Below the pieces are notes generated by a model. The model saw only the letters and a program-made list of their open reading frames with translations, ran no database searches and had not been told where the DNA came from. Below, in pieces: positions 7,881 to 15,046 of a DNA stretch of 23,271 nucleotides (the first letter of the stretch is position 1; every line of letters begins with the position of its first letter). Position numbers and translations under genes: made by a program. Source of the DNA: CAZRWH01 sp964603905 (GTDB lineage: Bacteria; Patescibacteriota; Gracilibacteria; UBA1369; UBA12470); contig CAZRWH010000020.1 of assembly GCA_964603905.1 (NCBI GenBank), positions 1 through 23,271 of the forward strand. The letters run 5' to 3'.

Positions 7881-8792
7881 TTTCTGGTACCATTGTGTAA
7901 TATCTTCGCGATTGTGTCCGATCTCCTGTGAGATCTGCAAATTTGCTTGCTTCTCCGACAAGCCACTCGACACCAACTGATCATAACGATCCTGAGCAAA
8001 GTTCCACCGAAGCCCATGAGTACCGCACCATTTCTCTCCGGCGACGAGCATCGCGTCTTTGAGATTGCCACGATATTCATCTGAATCGACGTCCAGAGAT
8101 CCATGTTCACGGACATATTTTGTGACCGCTTCGTGCAGCCACTTGGGAAGACGCATCATCCTAGGTCGACCGCCTTTAGTATTTTCCAGCCAGACGCCTT
8201 CGGCTCGAAGCTGAGTCTCATCAATATGCACAACTTCAGAAATTCTCGCACCGCCGTAAAGCTGCATCGACGCGACGAGCTGCTCTTCAAAGTTTTCAAG
8301 ATTTTTGATGCCAACACTTGGCCGTTCATACGCTCTTGGCTCATGCGGCATCTTCAGTTTTTCTTTGCCGATTTTTCGGGTCTCAGCCAGCATCGACGAC
8401 CAGTCACGGGTGTCATCCGTCGTCTTGGTCTTCTGATCCATTTTCTTCAGACCGGCCGAGAATTTTTGTGCAGCGGCACAGTACTGGGTCAGTGTCCTCC
8501 GGCTGACGCCTTTCCGGATTTTTGAATCCAGCCAGGCTTCCACATGCTCCGGCAAAAGTTTCTGTGCATCACGAACATTATGATTCTTCCGAACCCATTT
8601 CAGCATCTCAGTCATACGTGCAATATAGATTGTCATCGTTGCCGTAGAATGAATACCGATGTCCTTATTGATTTCATGAAATGTTCGTGCTCCAGCGTCA
8701 TACGCTTTCTTCTTGGCCGCATGACGGCTTTCGCCAAAAGCTTTCATCGTCATCAATACGCCTGTAGCCTGTCCTCTCGGTGATCCTCGCAT
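7875..8792 (-). CDS. Tyrosine recombinase/integrase, divergent type, 305 residues
   Basis: The catalytic residues of the tyrosine-recombinase family are present: Arg183 in LYGGARISEVVHI, a likely Lys206 in ENTKGGRPRMM, His259 and Arg262 in THGLRWNFA, His293 in IGHNRED and Tyr302 in TQWYQKR at the extreme C-terminus. Residues 30-135 form a helical SAM-like core-binding domain (TIYIARMTEMLKWVRKN and SRRTLTQYCAAAQKFSAGLKK). The start at 8792 has only a modest GGGGAA upstream; in-frame ATGs at residues 14 and 16 are alternatives. The nucleophile being four residues from the end is unusual. The gene points away from the six-gene cassette to its right, across a palindrome-rich gap. It is likely the recombinase of that module or of an older integration event. 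Confidence 0.85.
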   Translation of the reverse strand: MRGSPRGQATGVLMTMKAFGESRHAAKKKAYDAGARTFHEINKDIGIHSTATMTIYIARMTEMLKWVRKNHNVRDAQKLLPEHVEAWLDSKIRKGVSRRTLTQYCAAAQKFSAGLKKMDQKTKTTDDTRDWSSMLAETRKIGKEKLKMPHEPRAYERPSVGIKNLENFEEQLVASMQLYGGARISEVVHIDETQLRAEGVWLENTKGGRPRMMRLPKWLHEAVTKYVREHGSLDVDSDEYRGNLKDAMLVAGEKWCGTHGLRWNFAQDRYDQLVSSGLSEKQANLQISQEIGHNREDITQWYQKR

Positions 8793-8828
8793 CGCTTCCC
8801 CGGTGAAAAAATGTCAATTTGAGATTAG

Positions 8829-8859
8829 AGCAGCTTTTTTGAAGCTGCTGAATTCAGCA
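8829..8859. repeat. Two overlapping inverted repeats
   Basis: AGCAGCTT (8829-8836) pairs with AAGCTGCT (8842-8849), and the right arm overlaps a perfect 14-bp palindrome TGCTGAATTCAGCA (8846-8859). The two alternatives are mutually exclusive as hairpins. This may be a regulator or recombinase site just upstream of the 305-residue recombinase start. Confidence 0.45.
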
Positions 8860-8871
8860 CCCCTGTCTCCT

Positions 8872-8916
8872 CCCAAGTCACTGATTACAATGCCTTGCGG
8901 TAATCAGTGGCTTGGG
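8872..8916. repeat. Long inverted repeat, 17-bp arms with 11-bp loop
   Basis: The arm at 8872-8888 (CCCAAGTCACTGATTAC) pairs with 8900-8916 (GTAATCAGTGGCTTGGG) at 16 of 17 positions. No T run follows on the plus strand, so it is a poor intrinsic terminator. Its length suggests a folded recombination site, a structured RNA leader or a dyad operator. Confidence 0.6.
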
Positions 8917-8957
8917 GGCTATATATTTTCTCTCTACAACCAGCCTCTCCGTATATA

Positions 8958-8982
8958 TCTAGTACATACACTATGTACTAGA
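8958..8982. promoter_or_regulatory. Perfect operator-like palindrome, 11-bp arms
   Basis: TCTAGTACATA (8958-8968) and TATGTACTAGA (8972-8982) are perfect inverted arms with a 3-bp centre, and a further half-site TCTAGT lies at 8987-8992. This geometry is typical of a dimeric regulator operator. It sits midway between the recombinase and the cassette. Confidence 0.5.
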
Positions 8983-9263
8983 GAGATCTAGTCGGTAAGT
9001 TGGACCAGCGCTTTAATTGGTCTGATGTAGAATTTTCGCATGTCTACATCGATTCAGAGGGATGAATCAAAAACATGAAAAAGACGCGATATAGAACACA
9101 TTGTTCACAGTTGTTCGGTTTAGGCATTTGATATTTCAACCCTTGTGCAACTAAACCTTTGTCTGCATTATTTCTGATTTTGCATGACAACAACGCACAT
9201 AGAGTCGACGCAGGACTCTCTAAATAATCGGCGATATTTTACTAGTTTTTTGGAGCACACAAA

Positions 9264-9854
9264 ATGAATAAGCAGCGAAAAAAAAGGACACCGATAGCTA
9301 CAGCTGGGGAACTTTTCCAATACTTTGCAATGCTGTCTGTCAGTCGACAGAACGAGCTATTTTGCAAATCGATGACGCTCACCGAATTGAAGAAAGTACT
9401 TCGGAAGGACCACCTCGGTGGACTCCATAAGTATGACGACACGAGCTTTGAAGCGGTAGTTGGAGTCTTGCAACGTCAACTGACATCTGTCCAGAAAAAG
9501 CAAAGACGACGCGCCCCGGAAAAACGGGCTGACATAATCCAGCCGTATTTTCGGCATGTAAAAGCTCTCAGCGAGACGGCTGATGCCAAGTGGACCGGGA
9601 TCGCCGAGGTCATGCGCCAGACGTACGGTATAGCGATGACACCGAAGCAAATGCAAGATGCATATTTGACGTGTGAAAAACGCCTGAAGGAGCGACAGAC
9701 GGAGGATGAAGAACTCGCAGCATTAATTGCAGAGACGTCTTCACTTGATGAACCGTCCGTCTTCGAAGATCCGGAGCCAACCAAGGAGACACCTAAAATG
9801 TCTCCTGGCCTAGGACAGCCGAAGCGACCTGCAGTACCAAAACTCGGAAATTAA
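9264..9854 (+). CDS. Hypothetical basic protein, first gene of the unknown cassette
   Basis: I do not recognise this 196-residue protein. It starts with a highly basic segment (MNKQRKKRTP), followed by a helical part (GELFQYFAMLSVSRQNELF, about 15-33) and a basic stretch around 78-88 (KKQRRRAPEKR). The segment KWTGIAEVMRQTYGIAMTPKQMQDAYLTCEKR (about 109-140) looks like a helix-turn-helix, similar in feel to DNA-binding segments of small plasmid-encoded regulators. The C-terminus is acidic and then proline-rich, so probably disordered. GGAG lies 8 nt before the ATG. It is followed after 3 bp by the next gene, so the two are cotranscribed. A DNA-binding or regulatory role is an inference only. 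Confidence 0.7.
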   Translation: MNKQRKKRTPIATAGELFQYFAMLSVSRQNELFCKSMTLTELKKVLRKDHLGGLHKYDDTSFEAVVGVLQRQLTSVQKKQRRRAPEKRADIIQPYFRHVKALSETADAKWTGIAEVMRQTYGIAMTPKQMQDAYLTCEKRLKERQTEDEELAALIAETSSLDEPSVFEDPEPTKETPKMSPGLGQPKRPAVPKLGN

Positions 9855-9857
9855 GAG

Positions 9858-10700
9858 ATGTCCAACGAGTTCTGCATCTCGAGCATTAAAGATCTCGACA
9901 AATACACTCCGGCCGAACTCAAAGAAATTATTTGGAAACTCACCGGAGATTATGACGACGTCGTTATAGAGCTAGAAGAATACGATGGTCATATGGAATC
10001 GATGAAGAAGTATGCCAGTGACTTGAGAGCTGGATACATCAAAGAGATCCGCGGCGTTAAAGAACAGCTTGACCTGCGCACACGGGAACTTGCGGTTGCC
10101 AGTGCCTCTCCTCGAGAGCAACAAGAAGAGCTCCTCTCCGATACTATTGCAATTCTGCAGAAATGTGTTCGTGATTTTGAAGACTCACGTGAACGAGTTG
10201 CCGGCCAACTTGAATATTGCACCACTATCGCAATGGCTAAAGATGATCTCATTAACTGGTTAATGGTGCGATACGCAAAGCTTTCTAAAAAGAAGCGCAA
10301 GTCTATTCAAAGCCGTATTAACGAACTCAATGTTTATATCAGTGAAGTGTATTCCAATTTTGAAAAACTTAGAGAAGCACGACGTAAACGCGAAGACACG
10401 CTGCTAATTCGGAGCACAACCGGCACAAAACTCAAAGAAGAGTTAAAAGAACTTAAAGACGAGCGCCACGAGCATCAAGCAAAACGCAGGGCTGTTTCAT
10501 CAATTGCACATCGGACCACTCGACAGGCAAAGAAGAAGCGCCGTAAGAGTACACAAGATGTGAAGGCTTCACGCCGTCTCCTCCAGAAGCTTTCTACTGA
10601 AATGGTCTTAGAACTCAAAGACTTCACGGATACGATCAAAAAGTTACCAATGAGGCATCGTCGACTGCTGGCTGTCAAAGATCTGATCAAAAGAGTATGA
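9858..10700 (+). CDS. Hypothetical coiled-coil protein
   Basis: No family is recognised. This 280-residue protein is almost entirely helical and charged. After a short N-terminal segment (LDKYTPAELKEIIWKLTG), heptad-like stretches cover about 32-80, 85-135, 150-185 and 190-210. A very basic segment RTTRQAKKKRRKS lies near 219-231, and a basic helical C-terminus ends KDLIKRV. It has no signal peptide or membrane segment, so it should be cytoplasmic. The start is 3 bp after the previous stop with a weak AAGAG site, and the stop overlaps the next start (ATGA). It is thus tightly coupled to a DNA-binding-like protein before it and a coiled-coil membrane protein after it. It might bridge nucleic acid and membrane, but that is speculation. 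Confidence 0.75.
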   Translation: MSNEFCISSIKDLDKYTPAELKEIIWKLTGDYDDVVIELEEYDGHMESMKKYASDLRAGYIKEIRGVKEQLDLRTRELAVASASPREQQEELLSDTIAILQKCVRDFEDSRERVAGQLEYCTTIAMAKDDLINWLMVRYAKLSKKKRKSIQSRINELNVYISEVYSNFEKLREARRKREDTLLIRSTTGTKLKEELKELKDERHEHQAKRRAVSSIAHRTTRQAKKKRRKSTQDVKASRRLLQKLSTEMVLELKDFTDTIKKLPMRHRRLLAVKDLIKRV

Positions 10701-11443
10701 ACGCGCGTCTGAAGCCAACACTTATCCAGATCTTGATCATGCTCTTCGTGGTGATAACGATCTTGGCTGTTTATGTGTCGATACCATCTGTAATTTTGAA
10801 TGGCTCTCTACAGAGTATCGATGAGGAAACTAAATTTGAAATTCTCCGATTTTTTAAAGCTCAGCAGACACAAAACTTTCGGTCAGTCGGCCTTGGAGCG
10901 ATCATTGTTTCCGGCGCGGCGATTATCGTTTCTATATGTAGTTCCTACATACTCAAATCTATGGATATCCGTGAACAGCTGGTCAAGAAGCATGCAGAGC
11001 AGATACAGCAACAAATAACTGAAGAAGGAACACAGTTACAAGATATTCGAAGGGCTCGCGTCCGGGCTAAACAGAACCTTAAAGATTGGAAAAAGCAATG
11101 TGATACTGTCCAGGAGTTGTGCTCAACTGCATGGAAGAAGACAGAAGATGAGATTTTTCAGGAGCAGGAGAAGATCCGGAAGCTTCAAGAATATTATGAC
11201 GCTAAGCTTTCAAGTATGAATACTGCATTAGTTGAATCATTTGATTTGCTTGCTGAGCTTGATGAGATTGCCGCAAAGTTTGCAACGATCATGTCAAAGT
11301 CACCGTCACAGAAGAACCTTTCAAAAATTCGTCGGGAACATGGAGACCGAGTGGCTGACAGTATCAAAGCCAACAACATGAAGATTAGCAATAAGCTGCA
11401 GAGCTTACGTGAAGATATAACGAAACTTAGAAATACCTCGTGA
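10697..11443 (+). CDS. Hypothetical inner-membrane protein with cytoplasmic coiled coil
   Basis: This 248-residue protein has two transmembrane helices, at about 9-29 (LIQILIMLFVVITILAVYV) and 63-86 (VGLGAIIVSGAAIIVSICSS), separated by a ~33-residue loop. A long charged coiled coil follows from about 90 to 180, with a shorter helical tail to 248. By the positive-inside rule (basic N-terminus and KSMDIREQLVKKH after the second helix), both ends would be cytoplasmic and the loop periplasmic. It overlaps the preceding coiled-coil gene by 4 bp. No enzymatic motif is visible. The fold resembles the general plan of membrane-anchored coiled-coil proteins, but I cannot assign it to a known defence or secretion family. 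Confidence 0.75.
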   Translation: MNARLKPTLIQILIMLFVVITILAVYVSIPSVILNGSLQSIDEETKFEILRFFKAQQTQNFRSVGLGAIIVSGAAIIVSICSSYILKSMDIREQLVKKHAEQIQQQITEEGTQLQDIRRARVRAKQNLKDWKKQCDTVQELCSTAWKKTEDEIFQEQEKIRKLQEYYDAKLSSMNTALVESFDLLAELDEIAAKFATIMSKSPSQKNLSKIRREHGDRVADSIKANNMKISNKLQSLREDITKLRNTS

Positions 11444-11476
11444 TAATTCAAATGAAAACAACAGCTAGGAGTCAGT

Positions 11477-11893
11477 ATGTTTAATTCTACAAAATGTGCG
11501 AATTTACAAGGGTTTCCATTCAGGACACATGCAGAATTCTGTTCAGCGGTAAGAGACGGACGCTTCGAAGCTATCGTTGTTCATGACCGGATCATCAGTT
11601 ATGGAGTTAGCAGACAGCAATCTAAGCTACCAATTGATTCCATGTTGAATTTTCGGGTGTTTATATATTGGATACTCATCATCATAGGTGCGTTTGTTAG
11701 CTTCGGTATTATATCGATTATTGTATATTTGATATCTCGTGCGGATAAAAAGCGGTTCAAACAAAAGGTTATTAATGAATACGTAGATATATTATTGCTT
11801 CATAGCGATGAGTTTATCGGCAGTGAATGGAACCTTCACAGTTTCTATCTACGCGACAATTCATCTGGACGAATATACAAACATTCCAATTAA
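11477..11893 (+). CDS. Hypothetical small membrane protein
   Basis: This 138-residue protein starts 33 bp after the preceding gene, with AGGAG about 5 nt before the ATG. It has one strongly hydrophobic segment at about 61-87 (VFIYWILIIIGAFVSFGIIS onward), flanked by a soluble N-terminal domain of ~55 residues and a C-terminal tail starting with a basic RADKKRFKQK. The orientation is probably N-terminus outside or within the membrane face, with the basic tail in the cytoplasm. No family is recognised. Its place directly after a two-helix coiled-coil membrane protein suggests that the two act together at the membrane. Confidence 0.65.
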   Translation: MFNSTKCANLQGFPFRTHAEFCSAVRDGRFEAIVVHDRIISYGVSRQQSKLPIDSMLNFRVFIYWILIIIGAFVSFGIISIIVYLISRADKKRFKQKVINEYVDILLLHSDEFIGSEWNLHSFYLRDNSSGRIYKHSN

Positions 11894-11915
11894 GAGCTTT
11901 CAGCAGCTGAACCTA

Positions 11916-11954
11916 AGCACCCCCTCGTTAGCTATATTCCGAACGAGGGGTGCT
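11916..11954. terminator. Strong hairpin after the membrane genes
   Basis: AGCACCCCCTCGTT (11916-11929) pairs with AACGAGGGGTGCT (11942-11954) with one bulged C and a 12-nt loop, starting 23 bp after the stop of the small membrane gene. It is G+C-rich and stable but is followed by GTAAAAG rather than a T run. It may be a terminator, a stabiliser or a structured leader of the downstream gene at 12154. The 260 bp from 11894 to 12153 hold no gene I would support. Confidence 0.5.
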
Positions 11955-12153
11955 GTAAAAGAGCCTGTCGTATTTGGCGTTGATTTTTTTGGGTTTGAAG
12001 ATATCCCCTCGTCTTTAATTTTGGAGGCAGTCGGCCGCCGGGGAGGATGGTACTCCAAACCAAGCTGGAGTAGTCCGTTGTACGAGTATCCCGGTGAATG
12101 CATCGTGACTTCAAGCTATGTAGTTCAAATTACATACTACTGGAGACGCCAAA

Positions 12154-12558
12154 ATGACAGCAACAGAGCGATGCAAAATTCTTGAAGACGCACTACAAAA
12201 ATGGGTACCGTTGGCGAAGTCTGATATAGACCTTGAGAAGTTTGAGGATGAGTTGCAATGTGTCCGTAATGCAGACCGACACGACGTGTCACCGGCAGAA
12301 ATGCTCCTTGAAGGATACGTTTTTCAATTTCGTTATGCAAATCGATACTACCGAAAGAAGCGCAGACGACAGTTGACACGAGAGGTGAACGATATGCTTC
12401 TGAATGAGGAGAGGCTGCGTCGTCGGCATATATTCGAGAGCCTTGAAAAAGCAAATACAGACCTCAGAAGTAATTCTTTTGATGATCGAGTCACAAAGCT
12501 AGCAAACACACCGGAATTCGAAAAAATCTTGGATTTCACAAGAGTTGATTATACTTAA
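12154..12558 (+). CDS. Hypothetical charged helical protein
   Basis: I do not recognise this 134-residue protein. GGAG lies 8 nt before the ATG, supporting the start. The protein is soluble and helical, with a basic cluster YYRKKRRRQLTREV in the middle (about 69-82), an arginine-rich stretch EERLRRRHIFESLEKAN (89-105) and a C-terminal helix ending TPEFEKILDF. No membrane segment or signal peptide is seen. The basic central helix could contact nucleic acid. It is separated from the first four cassette genes by a hairpin and a 260-bp gap, so it may be expressed at a different level. Confidence 0.65.
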   Translation: MTATERCKILEDALQKWVPLAKSDIDLEKFEDELQCVRNADRHDVSPAEMLLEGYVFQFRYANRYYRKKRRRQLTREVNDMLLNEERLRRRHIFESLEKANTDLRSNSFDDRVTKLANTPEFEKILDFTRVDYT

Positions 12559-12567
12559 GAAAGTTCT

Positions 12568-12576
12568 TGTTATAAT
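12568..12576 (+). promoter_or_regulatory. Extended -10 promoter element before the last cassette gene
   Basis: TGTTATAAT is a match to the extended -10 pattern TGnTATAAT, 10 bp after the stop of the preceding gene. A TTGATT at 12545-12550 is too far (20 bp) to be a standard -35, as expected for extended -10 promoters. The transcript would begin near 12583, which places the upstream GTG (12579) outside the mRNA and favours the ATG at 12603. Confidence 0.5.
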
Positions 12577-12602
12577 ATGTGGCTATCGAGTATTTATGTT
12601 CT

Positions 12603-13148
12603 ATGGTACTTCAACGCACAACTTCGAAAGAATTTATAGACGAGCTTAAAAATGGAGCCGGTGTAAGCCGTATGGCAGCATTGGAACTGTATAACGAGCT
12701 TCGTAACATCGGAAGCCGCCGTGTCAGTAACACTTCATATCAGCCGGCACGAGAAATTATCGATGCGCTATCAAATCCGGAATCAGACCGACGAGCTCTG
12801 CAGTTCATTTTGAAGAACGAGCCACAAACAACGATTTCTACGCATACGTCTCGCCTCCAATTGGCCATCTTAGATCTTGCCGGATTTCCCAAAAGTTTAC
12901 AAAAGCTAATGAAGACAAAGCTTAAAGACCCAAGCTACGATCTCGGTCCGGAATTTACAAGATTGGCAGATGCCGGACAACGCCAAAGAGCAGAATACGA
13001 AGAGCTAGTCAAGAAAACTTCAGACTCTACGAAATTTGATCAGGGTCCTTGGGAAATCCGTATTTATGACGGCGAGCCAGCGACATCAATTTATACCGAA
13101 GGTGGCAGCTCTCCAAAGATTCTGAAAAAAGGTTCTAAAACAATCTGA
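12603..13148 (+). CDS. Hypothetical soluble protein, last gene of the cassette
   Basis: No family is recognised. The preferred start is the ATG at 12603 (181 residues, MVLQRTTSKEF), because a likely extended -10 promoter would start transcription after the alternative GTG at 12579. The N-terminal ~45 residues (EFIDELKNGAGVSRMAALELYNELRNIG) could form a small helix-turn-helix-like bundle. The centre contains ESDRRALQFILKNEPQ and LAILDLAGFPKSLQKLMKTKL. The last ~35 residues (GPWEIRIYDGEPATSIYTEG) look like a beta-rich tail. It is cytoplasmic, with no signal or membrane segment. Having its own promoter between the cassette and a convergent integrase gene, it may be a regulator or accessory protein of the module. 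Confidence 0.65.
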   Translation: MVLQRTTSKEFIDELKNGAGVSRMAALELYNELRNIGSRRVSNTSYQPAREIIDALSNPESDRRALQFILKNEPQTTISTHTSRLQLAILDLAGFPKSLQKLMKTKLKDPSYDLGPEFTRLADAGQRQRAEYEELVKKTSDSTKFDQGPWEIRIYDGEPATSIYTEGGSSPKILKKGSKTI

Positions 13149-13173
13149 TTTAGCATTTCGCACAGACAGCTGT

Positions 13174-14553
13174 TCAACCCGGCCACAGTTCGACATTCAC
13201 CAGCTCGCCGTAGCTAACCTTCTCGATGGCATTAATCAACGGCGTCAGTTGGCCTTTCTTCGCATAGCGCTTGTAAGACATCGTCTCTCCAGATTCGTGA
13301 CCAACGATTTCAGCGACGAACGTCTCCAGAATTTCGTTATCTCTAAATTTTGTAATAACGCTGTGCCGGAAACCATGGAACGTCTGACCGTCTCCGTCGA
13401 CGCCAATACGTTTGCGAAACGTACCGAACCATTTAGAAAAGTAGTGACCGTACTTTCCTTGTACTTTTTTACATTCCGGAAATAACTGCCCGTCGGCATT
13501 ATTAACCAAATTTTCAAAACCCAGCTTAAGAATTTGTGAATGTATAGGTACAGTCCGTATTCCATTTTCTGTTTTTACGGAACGATCTCCATCATCATTA
13601 ACTTGGATGCAGAGTACAGAATCAATGTTCACAATATCTCGTTTTTGCAGCTGACACAGCTCACTTAAGCGCATGCCAGTAAAAGCAGCCAGGATCGGAA
13701 CCCAAAATACAGACGGCTTATTGACATCTTGCTGTAGATTAGCAAAAATCGTCAGGACATCAGCATCTGAAAGCATATTGCGTTGTTCATCAGCTCGGCT
13801 TTTAATTTTAAGCTGTGTTCCCTGGAACGGATTCTTTGTTGCATATCCTAACGGAATAGCCCAATGGAACAATCCCGAGACATCATTTATACGGTTGTTG
13901 ACCGTCTTTGCTGACATTGTGGAATCATGTTCCATCTTCGACATTTCAAATACTGTCTTACCCCGATACTGCTTCTTTTGCGGCTTACTCGGTAGTGACT
14001 GAAGAATCTTGCGATATGTTTGTGCATCCTCAATATCATAGCTATCGAGTTGCTTGTCGCCAAGTATAGTAATAAACCGATTAAAGTATTTGCGTAACGC
14101 TTCGATGCGCTCCGGCGGGTTCCCTTTAGCTTTGCGTTCTGTCAAAAACAGCTCCAAAACTTCAGTAAACGGTTTTGAATTTGCCACTGTGCTATTACCG
14201 CTTTTCAACTCTTGAATCATCTGAGTGAACTGTTTAGCATCATCGGTCTCAGGATCAAGTTCAACATTTCGACACCGAAGCTTTTGTCCGTTGCCGAGAT
14301 CGACACTCATATTACTGATCTTGATATCCTTCATTAATAGAAACGGATCGTAGCCCATAGCGGTTTTCTCAAACATAATTTGACATTGTACAGCCAGTCG
14401 ACGCGCCAGCCGGACAGCTTCAGTCCGGTTTGTTGTACGAAGAGACCGTTTAATTTCTCGTTGTTGGATAGTATTACGCAGAAAGCCAGGTACTGCAATC
14501 CTAAATGTAAAGATGCCGTAGCTGTTCAATAATAAATAATGTGGAATTTGCAT
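13174..14553 (-). CDS. Full-length phage/island-type tyrosine integrase
   Basis: The start at 14553 (459 residues, MQIPHYLLLNSYG) is chosen over longer forms because a GAGG Shine-Dalgarno site lies 7 nt upstream. The N-terminus (about 5-65) has the short beta-hairpin arm-binding type domain seen in many proteobacterial island integrases (TFRIAVPGFL, IKRSLRTTNRTEAVRLARRL). A SAM-like core-binding domain covers about 125-250. The catalytic residues are Arg295 in FTGMRLSEL, a basic hairpin KTENGIRTVPIH, His393 and Arg396 in FHGFRHSV, His419 in VGHESGE and Tyr430 in YKRYAKK. The gene's 5' end faces the tRNA-Phe fragment 140 bp away, the usual position next to an attachment site. It would integrate and excise the element lying to its left. 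Confidence 0.93.
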   Translation of the reverse strand: MQIPHYLLLNSYGIFTFRIAVPGFLRNTIQQREIKRSLRTTNRTEAVRLARRLAVQCQIMFEKTAMGYDPFLLMKDIKISNMSVDLGNGQKLRCRNVELDPETDDAKQFTQMIQELKSGNSTVANSKPFTEVLELFLTERKAKGNPPERIEALRKYFNRFITILGDKQLDSYDIEDAQTYRKILQSLPSKPQKKQYRGKTVFEMSKMEHDSTMSAKTVNNRINDVSGLFHWAIPLGYATKNPFQGTQLKIKSRADEQRNMLSDADVLTIFANLQQDVNKPSVFWVPILAAFTGMRLSELCQLQKRDIVNIDSVLCIQVNDDGDRSVKTENGIRTVPIHSQILKLGFENLVNNADGQLFPECKKVQGKYGHYFSKWFGTFRKRIGVDGDGQTFHGFRHSVITKFRDNEILETFVAEIVGHESGETMSYKRYAKKGQLTPLINAIEKVSYGELVNVELWPG

Positions 14554-14693
14554 ACTGTGCCTCGGTGAAGTTGGGCACAGCGGACGTAAGAAATACGATT
14601 TAAAAAGCATTTGTACCAGCAATGTTTCAGTACAAAGTACCAGTAACAATGCTGTTTTTACAAACTAAACAAAATCAAACAGTTAAAAACAAA

Positions 14694-14738
14694 TGGTGCC
14701 GGGACCAGGAATCGAACCAGGGACACACGGATTTTCAG
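14694..14738 (-). repeat. Attachment site: 3' fragment of a tRNA-Phe gene
   Basis: Read on the reverse strand, this stretch matches a tRNA from the anticodon loop (CTGAAAA, anticodon GAA for Phe) through TCCGT, GTGTC, the T-arm with TTCGATT, the acceptor strand TCCCGGC, discriminator A and CCA. Homology stops at the anticodon loop and the 5' half of a tRNA is absent, so it is not a functional tRNA. tRNA 3' halves with a break at the anticodon loop are typical att sites of tyrosine integrases. The T-stem has a U-U mismatch. A 21-bp copy of its 3' end lies at 23173-23193. Confidence 0.8.
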
Positions 14739-14823
14739 TGCGTTAAAGCCAAAATCAGTACGTTAACCATGAGTAAGAAAGAGTAACCACAATGAACAAA
14801 ACTAACGTTAAATAAGTAAGTTA
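14737..14823. repeat. Cluster of CGTTAA/GTTAAC repeats beside the attachment site
   Basis: CAGTGCGTTAA (14737-14747) is repeated as CAGTACGTTAA (14757-14767), and further CGTTAA and GTTAAC copies lie near 14806 and 14819. Short repeats beside a core site are expected for integrase or excisionase binding. Confidence 0.4.
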
Positions 14824-14879
14824 ACCTAAAACATCCACTGTTGCTATTTATCTATCGTTACTCTGCTATACTCATGGTT
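14765..14879. repeat. Interrupted inverted repeat, 23-bp arms
   Basis: The arms at 14765-14787 and 14857-14879 begin with AACCATGAGTA and its complement and share AGAGTAAC at the inner end; 4 central positions differ. The 69-bp interior holds other GTTAA motifs. It lies between the tRNA fragment and the GGCAAAA repeats, so it is probably part of the attachment region. Confidence 0.5.
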
Positions 14880-14887
14880 TCATCATT

Positions 14888-14974
14888 TTCGGCAAAATTT
14901 CGGCAAAACTTTTTGGGCTCAATCACTTTGATTATATGGGTTACAAAGATCTCTACCTCTAGTTTCGGCAAAAC
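14888..14974. repeat. TTCGGCAAAA repeats (three copies), left-end arm-type sites
   Basis: TTCGGCAAAA occurs twice in tandem at 14888-14909 and again at 14964-14974. A 22-bp unit with the same layout and only two differences lies at 23091-23112, just inside the other end of the element. This pairing fits integrase arm-type sites at the two ends. Confidence 0.5.
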
Positions 14975-15046
14975 TGCCGTCCGAAAACCTCTCTTTTGTC
15001 CTTGAGGATTCCATAAGCCAACCACAGTTTACACATCGGCCAGATA

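Larger units (their letters stand above)
8793..9263. other. Non-coding 471-bp gap between recombinase and cassette, rich in palindromes
   Basis: I see no convincing gene here. The left half holds three nested or adjacent palindromic elements (listed separately). The right half is A+T-rich and ends with GGAG 8 nt before the ATG at 9264. A further small inverted repeat, AGAGTC/GACTCT with a 7-bp spacer, lies at 9201-9219 close to the cassette start. The gap probably carries divergent promoters for the recombinase and the cassette, and possibly a recombination site. Confidence 0.5.

Noticed and set aside
11808..12185. 125-residue forward frame overlapping the small membrane gene
   Set aside because: It starts inside the membrane gene, spans a strong hairpin, has no ribosome site and overlaps the well-supported gene at 12154.
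12579..12602. GTG start for the last cassette gene
   Set aside because: An extended -10 promoter at 12568-12576 would start transcription downstream of this GTG.
14560..14649. Longer N-terminus of the 459-residue integrase
   Set aside because: The extra 32 residues are unlike integrase starts, and a good Shine-Dalgarno sequence precedes the ATG at 14553.
14694..14770. Intact tRNA-Phe gene
   Set aside because: Only the 3' half from the anticodon loop is present; the upstream bases do not form the D arm or the 5' acceptor strand.
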